Assembly: GCA_937860165.1 (NCBI GenBank) | Contig: CALMBE010000298.1 | Coordinates: forward strand, 1-9,612 | Direction of reading: 5' to 3' | DNA length: 9,612 bases | Source of the DNA: an uncultured Planctomycetaceae bacterium | Lineage (GTDB): Bacteria > Planctomycetota > Planctomycetia > Pirellulales > Lacipirellulaceae | In this document: positions 5,994 to 9,612 of the stretch, in pieces | How the letters are laid out: each line of letters begins with the position of its first letter | Position numbering within the stretch: the stretch's first letter is position 1 | Translations under genes and position numbers: made by a program | The notes under the pieces: generated by a model | Told to the model about the DNA's origin: nothing | Seen by the model: only the letters and a program-made list of their open reading frames with translations | The model's database searches: none

Positions 5994-7400
5994 ATGGCAA
6001 CCGACGTACTTCATGAAACCAATCTGGGTGAGATCAATAAATACGATTTTATCACTCCCTCTCACGATGTGTTCAAAGCCAAGCGTGGCTTGAGCGCCGA
6101 TATCGTCGGGCAGATCTCCGAGATGAAGCAAGAGCCGAGCTGGATGCGCGACTTTCGGCTCGAATCACTCAAGATTTTTGAATCGAAACCCATGCCCAAA
6201 TGGGGCGGTGATATCGGCATCAATTTCCAAGACATCTTCTACTATCTGAAGCCGACGAACGAACAGGGCAAATCCTGGGACGACGTTCCCCAAGAAATCA
6301 AAGACACCTTCGATAAGCTGGGAATCCCCGAAGCCGAAAAAAAGTATCTCGCCGGTGTGAAAGCACAATTTGAGAGCGAAGTCGTTTACGGTTCGCTCCA
6401 AGAAGATCTGGGAAACAAGGGTGTGATCTTTACCGACACGGATACTGCCGTGCGGGAACACCCCAAGTTGCTCCGGGAGTATTTTGGCAAGATTATCCCA
6501 CCTTCCGACAACAAATTCGCCGCGTTGAACTCGGCCGTGTGGTCAGGGGGATCGTTTATCTACGTGCCTCCCGGTGTGAAAATCGAGTTTCCCCTGCAAG
6601 CCTATTTCCGCATCAACGCGGAACAGATGGGTCAATTCGAGCGGACCCTCATCATCGTCGACGAAGGGGCCTCGGTCCACTACGTCGAAGGTTGCACCGC
6701 TCCCATGTATACCACCGAAAGCTTGCACTCGGCAGTGGTCGAAGTGATCGTCAAGAAGAATGGCCGCTGCCGCTATACCACGATCCAAAACTGGGCCAAC
6801 AACATCTACAACCTCGTGACCAAGCGGGCGGTCGCTTATCAAGATTCTCTCATGGAATGGATCGACGGCAATCTCGGCAGCCGACTCACCATGAAGTACC
6901 CGGCCGTGTACATGATGGAACCAGGTGCCCGGGGTGAAATTCTGTCGATTGCGTTTTCTTCAAAAGGCCAACACCAAGATGCCGGTGCCAAAGTGGTTCA
7001 CTGTGCCCCGCACACCAAGAGCCGCATTATTTCTAAGAGCATCAGCAAGAATGGTGGTCGCAGTAGTTATCGCGGCCTGTGCAAAGTGGAAGACGGTGCC
7101 GTAGGGAGCAAGAGCAACGTTGTCTGCGACGCACTCATTCTCGACGCCGCCAGCCGCAGCGATACCTATCCGTACATCGAAGTCGAAGAACAAGACGTGC
7201 AAGTCGAACACGAAGCCAGCGTCTCGCGGATCGGCGAAGAGCAGCTTTTTTATCTAATGAGCCGCGGCCTATCCGAAGCCGAGGCGAGTTCGATGATCGT
7301 CAGCGGATTCATTGAGCCGCTGATCAAGGAACTCCCCATGGAATACGCCGTGGAAATGAATCGGTTGATCGAGCTGCAAATGGAAGGCAGCGTGGGATAA
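5994..7400 (+). CDS. sufB: SufB, Fe-S cluster assembly scaffold subunit
   Basis: A 468-residue cytoplasmic protein, close to the usual SufB length. The N-terminal helical part (to about residue 110, with [20 protein letters not shown]) is followed by the beta-helix core ([21 protein letters not shown] at 175-195, through [10 protein letters not shown] and the [12 protein letters not shown] region) and the C-terminal helices ([18 protein letters not shown]). C378 in [10 protein letters not shown] corresponds to the E. coli assembly-site Cys405. E405-H406-E407 in QVEHEAS correspond to Glu432-His433-Glu434, with the 28-residue Cys-to-His spacing kept. SufB accepts persulfide sulfur and builds the cluster at its interface with SufD, driven by SufC. 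A purine-rich AAGAGAGAGGG at 5974-5984, nine bases before the ATG, gives a clear ribosome-binding site. A Uma2-like gene follows after 19 bases. Confidence 0.97.
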   Translation: MATDVLHETNLGEINKYDFITPSHDVFKAKRGLSADIVGQISEMKQEPSWMRDFRLESLKIFESKPMPKWGGDIGINFQDIFYYLKPTNEQGKSWDDVPQEIKDTFDKLGIPEAEKKYLAGVKAQFESEVVYGSLQEDLGNKGVIFTDTDTAVREHPKLLREYFGKIIPPSDNKFAALNSAVWSGGSFIYVPPGVKIEFPLQAYFRINAEQMGQFERTLIIVDEGASVHYVEGCTAPMYTTESLHSAVVEVIVKKNGRCRYTTIQNWANNIYNLVTKRAVAYQDSLMEWIDGNLGSRLTMKYPAVYMMEPGARGEILSIAFSSKGQHQDAGAKVVHCAPHTKSRIISKSISKNGGRSSYRGLCKVEDGAVGSKSNVVCDALILDAASRSDTYPYIEVEEQDVQVEHEASVSRIGEEQLFYLMSRGLSEAEASSMIVSGFIEPLIKELPMEYAVEMNRLIELQMEGSVG

Positions 7401-7407
7401 CGAAATT

Positions 7408-7415
7408 AGAGGTGG
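7408..7415 (+). promoter_or_regulatory. Strong Shine-Dalgarno site for the Uma2 gene
   Basis: AGAGGTGG lies four bases before the ATG at 7420, in the 19-base gap after sufB. It is one of the clearest ribosome-binding sites in the window and fixes the Uma2 start. It suggests the inserted gene is actively translated from the suf message. Confidence 0.7.
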
Positions 7416-7419
7416 AATT

Positions 7420-7962
7420 ATGGCTGTTGGTATCGAAGCGACGATCGAAGATCTTTACAAAGTCGAAGGCAAAGCAGAACTTGTCGGTGGAGAGATTGTG
7501 CATATGAGTCCAACAGGGGGAATGCCAGGGTTCGCGGCGTTGGAGATCGTGGTGAGCCTGAGGCTGTATGCGAAACAGCATGGAGGTTGTGCTTACGGCG
7601 ATAACGTGGGTTTTCTTGTGGAGCTACCAGGTCGAAATTCCTTTTGTCCTGATGGTGCTTACTACAAAGGCCCCCGGGCAGGAATGAAATTTCTGCCGCA
7701 AGCTCCTGACTTCGCCGTAGAAGTGCGTAGCGAAGGCGACTACGGCTCTGCTGAAGAACGCAAGATGGCGGCTAAGCGTGCCGATTATTTCGCGGCGGGC
7801 ACGAAAGTGGTTTGGGATGTCGACTTACTAGGCGAAGACACTGTGCGAGTTTATCGCGCATCGGCTCCCGATCAGCCCACGATTTATCGACGCGGCGAAA
7901 CCGCCGAAGCGGAACCCGCCGTTCCTGGGTGGTTATTTCCCGTGGATGATTTGTTCCAATAA
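7420..7962 (+). CDS. Uma2 family (DUF820) PD-(D/E)XK nuclease-fold protein
   Basis: A 180-residue protein with the Uma2 layout: an N-terminal ELVGGEIVHMSP segment (20-31), a hydrophobic helix (LEIVVSLRLYAKQHG, 41-55), a central PDGAYY strand (77-82), PDFAVEV (96-102) and AEERKMAAKRADYFAAGTKVVWDVD (111-135). The likely nuclease-site residues are D78, E101 and one of K115/K119, so the active site looks intact. Uma2 proteins are abundant, often in many paralogues, in cyanobacteria and planctomycetes; no physiological role or substrate is established to my knowledge. The gene lies between sufB (19-base gap) and sufD (39-base gap) on the same strand with its own ribosome-binding site, so it should be co-transcribed with them. 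Nothing in the sequence shows a role in Fe-S assembly; C57 and C76 are its only cysteines. Insertion of a mobile-type paralogue is as likely as a functional link. Confidence 0.88.
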   Translation: MAVGIEATIEDLYKVEGKAELVGGEIVHMSPTGGMPGFAALEIVVSLRLYAKQHGGCAYGDNVGFLVELPGRNSFCPDGAYYKGPRAGMKFLPQAPDFAVEVRSEGDYGSAEERKMAAKRADYFAAGTKVVWDVDLLGEDTVRVYRASAPDQPTIYRRGETAEAEPAVPGWLFPVDDLFQ

Positions 7963-7966
7963 TTTT

Positions 7967-7986
7967 TCGCTAGACAGCGATTTTTT
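7967..7986 (+). terminator. Weak terminator-like hairpin between uma2 and sufD
   Basis: TCGCT (7967-7971) pairs with AGCGA (7976-7980) around the loop AGAC, and six T residues follow directly (7981-7986). The shape is that of a rho-independent terminator, but the stem is only five base pairs, so strong termination is not expected. It lies five bases after the uma2 stop and 15 bases before sufD, where partial termination would lower sufD relative to sufB and uma2. It may also be chance, as T-rich sequence surrounds it. Confidence 0.35.
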
Positions 7987-8001
7987 CTAAGAGAACCCTG
8001 A

Positions 8002-9321
8002 ATGATTGTCAGTTCGCAACCGGCCACCGGCTTTAACCAAGAAGTTTTCGACGCCTTTCTCGCTAGTCGTGATGAACCCTCGTGGCTCACCGACCGTCGA
8101 GTTGCCGCGTGGAACAGCTTTCAACGCTTGGGGATGCCCAATACCCGCGACGAAGAGTGGATGCGGACAGATATTCGGCTGTTCAAGTTCGACCGCTTCA
8201 CCCCCTTCGCTGACAGCGAGGTCTCCGGACCCAAGCCAACCGGCTTGCTCGCCGCAGGTGTGCAGTTGGCGGGCCGTAGCGGAGCGTTCGATAGCCGCAG
8301 CCAGGAGAGCGAACTTGCTGCGTCTTGGGCCAAGCAAGGGGTGTTATTCGGTAGCCTCGACTTGCTCATCTCCGAGTATGGCGACCTCTTGCGACCGTAC
8401 ATCGAACGGCAATTGGTGAATCCCAACCACGATAAATTTTCCGCCCTGAACGCGGCCTGTTGGAGCGGTGGCACACTCCTGTTCGTGCCGAAGGGGGTGC
8501 AGGTTTCCGACCCATTTCATGCGCTCTCAATTCTTTCCTCGGGCGGCGTCGATCTGGGCAAAACACTGGTGATTCTCGAACCAGGTGCTGAGGCCACGCT
8601 ACTCAGCGAAACGGCAAGCACCGATCACGAAGCCGACGGCCTCCACTGTGGGTCGATTGAGCTCATCGTCGAACGCGAGGCGCGGCTGCGTTATGTGAAC
8701 CTGCAAAACTGGGGAAACGGCGTCTGGCACTTTGCCCACCAAATGGGGCATGTTTCAGCCAACGCCAACCTGCAATGGACTATCGGTGCCCTTGGCGCCC
8801 GACTGGCCAAGGTAAATCAACACGTTGCCCTGACCGGTGAAGATGCCGAGGCGCAAGTCAACGGTGCCATGTTTACCCAGGGCAAGCAGCACCTCTCCTA
8901 CAACACCCACCAACACCACAAAGCCCCTTTCTGCCGGAGCGATTTGCTTTACAAATCGGCCCTGCAAGATAAATCGCGGACCGTTTGGCGGGGGATGATC
9001 AAAGTCGACAAAGCCGCTCAGCGGACCAATGCCTACCAACGCAACGACAATCTCATGCTCTCGACTACTGCCCGTGCGGATTCGATTCCTGGTCTCGAAA
9101 TCGAAGCCGACGATGTCCGCTGCACCCACGGCAGCACCAGCGGTCGCGTAGATGAAACCCAATTATTCTACGCCATGACCCGAGGTTACACCCGCCAAGA
9201 AGCCGTGCGAATGATTGTTACCGGTTTCTTCCAACAGGTCTTCGACCGCATCACCATTGAAAGTGTCCGCGAAGCCCTGGGCGAAGCGATTGGCCAGCGC
9301 GTGCGGAACCTTGGCGTATGA
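8002..9321 (+). CDS. sufD: SufD, Fe-S cluster assembly scaffold subunit
   Basis: A 439-residue cytoplasmic protein, paralogous to SufB and within the normal SufD range. The N-terminus (SWLTDRRVAAWNSFQRLGMPNTRDEEWMRTD, 27-57) is the usual SufD opening helix with the P-x-TRDEEWxxT motif. The beta-helix core follows (FSALNAACWSGGTLLFVPKG, 146-165; then VNLQNWGNGVWHF) and then DDVRCTHGSTSGRVDETQLFYAMTRG (370-395). H376 in CTHG corresponds to E. coli SufD His360, a residue needed for cluster building at the SufB-SufD interface, and C374 to Cys358. The stop at 9319-9321 closes the cluster; no SufS, SufE/SufU or A-type carrier gene follows. A weak AAGAGAA purine run about seven bases before the ATG is the only ribosome-binding candidate. 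It is separated from sufB by the Uma2 gene. Confidence 0.95.
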   Translation: MIVSSQPATGFNQEVFDAFLASRDEPSWLTDRRVAAWNSFQRLGMPNTRDEEWMRTDIRLFKFDRFTPFADSEVSGPKPTGLLAAGVQLAGRSGAFDSRSQESELAASWAKQGVLFGSLDLLISEYGDLLRPYIERQLVNPNHDKFSALNAACWSGGTLLFVPKGVQVSDPFHALSILSSGGVDLGKTLVILEPGAEATLLSETASTDHEADGLHCGSIELIVEREARLRYVNLQNWGNGVWHFAHQMGHVSANANLQWTIGALGARLAKVNQHVALTGEDAEAQVNGAMFTQGKQHLSYNTHQHHKAPFCRSDLLYKSALQDKSRTVWRGMIKVDKAAQRTNAYQRNDNLMLSTTARADSIPGLEIEADDVRCTHGSTSGRVDETQLFYAMTRGYTRQEAVRMIVTGFFQQVFDRITIESVREALGEAIGQRVRNLGV

Positions 9322-9447
9322 GCGAGTTTCATTCACCGTCCCAAAAGCGATACTGATCGCTCTATGTTCAACAATCCGAACTGTACCTAGACCCAGTTGT
9401 AAATCAGCATCGCAGATCCAACGTTGACCCGGCTTAAAATCGTGCAT
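9313..9447 (-). pseudogene. N-terminal relic of a RapA/HepA-type SWI2/SNF2 ATPase gene
   Basis: From an ATG at 9445-9447 the minus strand reads MHDFKPGQRWICDADLQLGL, then GTVRIVEHRAISIAFG, then TVNETRSYA. This aligns well, from memory, with the first 45 residues of E. coli RapA, sharing F-x-x-GQRWI, LGLGTV, an R in the same place, an F and an E-(N/T)-R-x-YA ending. RapA is an RNA-polymerase-associated ATPase that recycles stalled polymerase; this segment is its N-terminal beta-barrel (Tudor-like) domain. After YA the frame continues to 9163, but only as antisense of sufD and with no family resemblance. The ATPase domain is entirely missing, so this is a broken fragment meeting sufD tail to tail, and its last three codons overlap the sufD stop region. 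A functional 94-residue product is possible but unlikely. Confidence 0.65.
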
Positions 9448-9612
9448 GTCATGCTTTGTGATTAGAAAGAGAGCAGTATAGTAATGGAAACAGGAAAAAA
9501 TATTACTATTTCTTGGATCTGCTCAGATTACGAATAGACAATAAATTAAGGAAAAAACCGGGAAACGGGAAATCCGTTGATGGATATGCTTTGATACAAG
9601 CTTGGAAACATT
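9448..9612. other. AT-rich flank without a gene
   Basis: No credible reading frame is present on either strand. It contains one perfect 8-bp inverted repeat, ATAGTAAT (9478-9485) with ATTACTAT (9502-9509), around a 16-base loop, and a short direct repeat CGGGAAA-CGGGAAA near 9560. The region lies upstream of the RapA relic and may be that gene's old promoter area. Its AT content contrasts with the suf genes. Confidence 0.5.

Noticed and set aside
9163..9312. Downstream half of the minus-strand frame that contains the RapA-like segment
   Set aside because: This part is purely antisense to the conserved sufD C-terminus and shows no RapA resemblance, so I limited the relic to 9313-9447.
9346..9361. 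Hairpin AGCGAT-ACTG-ATCGCT just after sufD as a terminator
   Set aside because: The 6-bp stem has no T-run after it on the plus strand and lies within the RapA-like coding relic, so it may be a coding coincidence. I could not support it as the suf terminator.
1..9612. tRNA, rRNA or riboswitch (for example a SAM or T-box leader before the transporter or suf genes)
   Set aside because: No cloverleaf, rRNA-like stretch or recognisable riboswitch core was seen on either strand by eye. A covariance-model scan would be needed to exclude weak ones.

Overview
The window looks like chromosomal DNA from a planctomycete, most likely a Pirellula-type organism. This is inferred from the protein flavour (a NuoB with a [12 protein letters not shown] loop, a SufR-led sufCBD cluster, a Uma2 protein), from sparse Shine-Dalgarno sites, and from a GTGCCATG-type palindrome that I associate with that group. 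No rRNA, tRNA or CRISPR array is visible.

Left edge (1-663): the C-terminus of an unrecognised plus-strand protein ends at 191. Immediately beyond it, on the minus strand, is a small decayed relic (196-404) resembling the N-terminal part of a large restriction-modification DNA methyltransferase. It has an internal deletion and a frame change. A roughly 100-bp palindromic element with GTCATTCCCGC-type ends follows (468-568).

Transport block (664-2878, minus strand): three genes read leftward. They are a LeuT-like sodium:neurotransmitter-symporter-family transporter, a 54-residue MetS-like small subunit, and a DUF2721 membrane protein. They are tightly spaced and probably form one operon.

Divergent gap (2879-3449): 571 bases without a convincing gene. 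It holds a large nested palindrome (3097-3188) and a 10-bp dyad (3312-3338) that is a reasonable operator candidate.

Fe-S assembly block (3450-9321, plus strand): sufR (Fe-S-sensing repressor with the C-x12-C-x27-C cysteine pattern), a stand-alone nuoB (complex I subunit carrying cluster N2), sufC, sufB, a Uma2-family PD-(D/E)XK-fold protein, and sufD. SufB, SufC and SufD together form the SufBC2D scaffold on which Fe-S clusters are built; SufR would repress the operon when clusters are sufficient. NuoB is itself an Fe-S client. No cysteine desulfurase (SufS), SufE/SufU or A-type carrier gene is present, so these must be encoded elsewhere. Three of the junctions hold extra material: a degenerate heptamer array (nuoB/sufC), a 40-bp tandem repeat with a GC-rich hairpin (sufC/sufB), and the whole uma2 gene (sufB/sufD).

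Right edge (9322-9612): a minus-strand relic matches only the N-terminal domain of the RapA/HepA SWI2/SNF2 ATPase and breaks off as it runs into the 3' end of sufD. The rest is AT-rich and has no gene I can support. I did not find a clear new multi-gene system. The points most worth a second look are the Uma2 and NuoB genes embedded in the suf cluster, the broken DNA-processing genes at both edges, and the candidate SufR operators.
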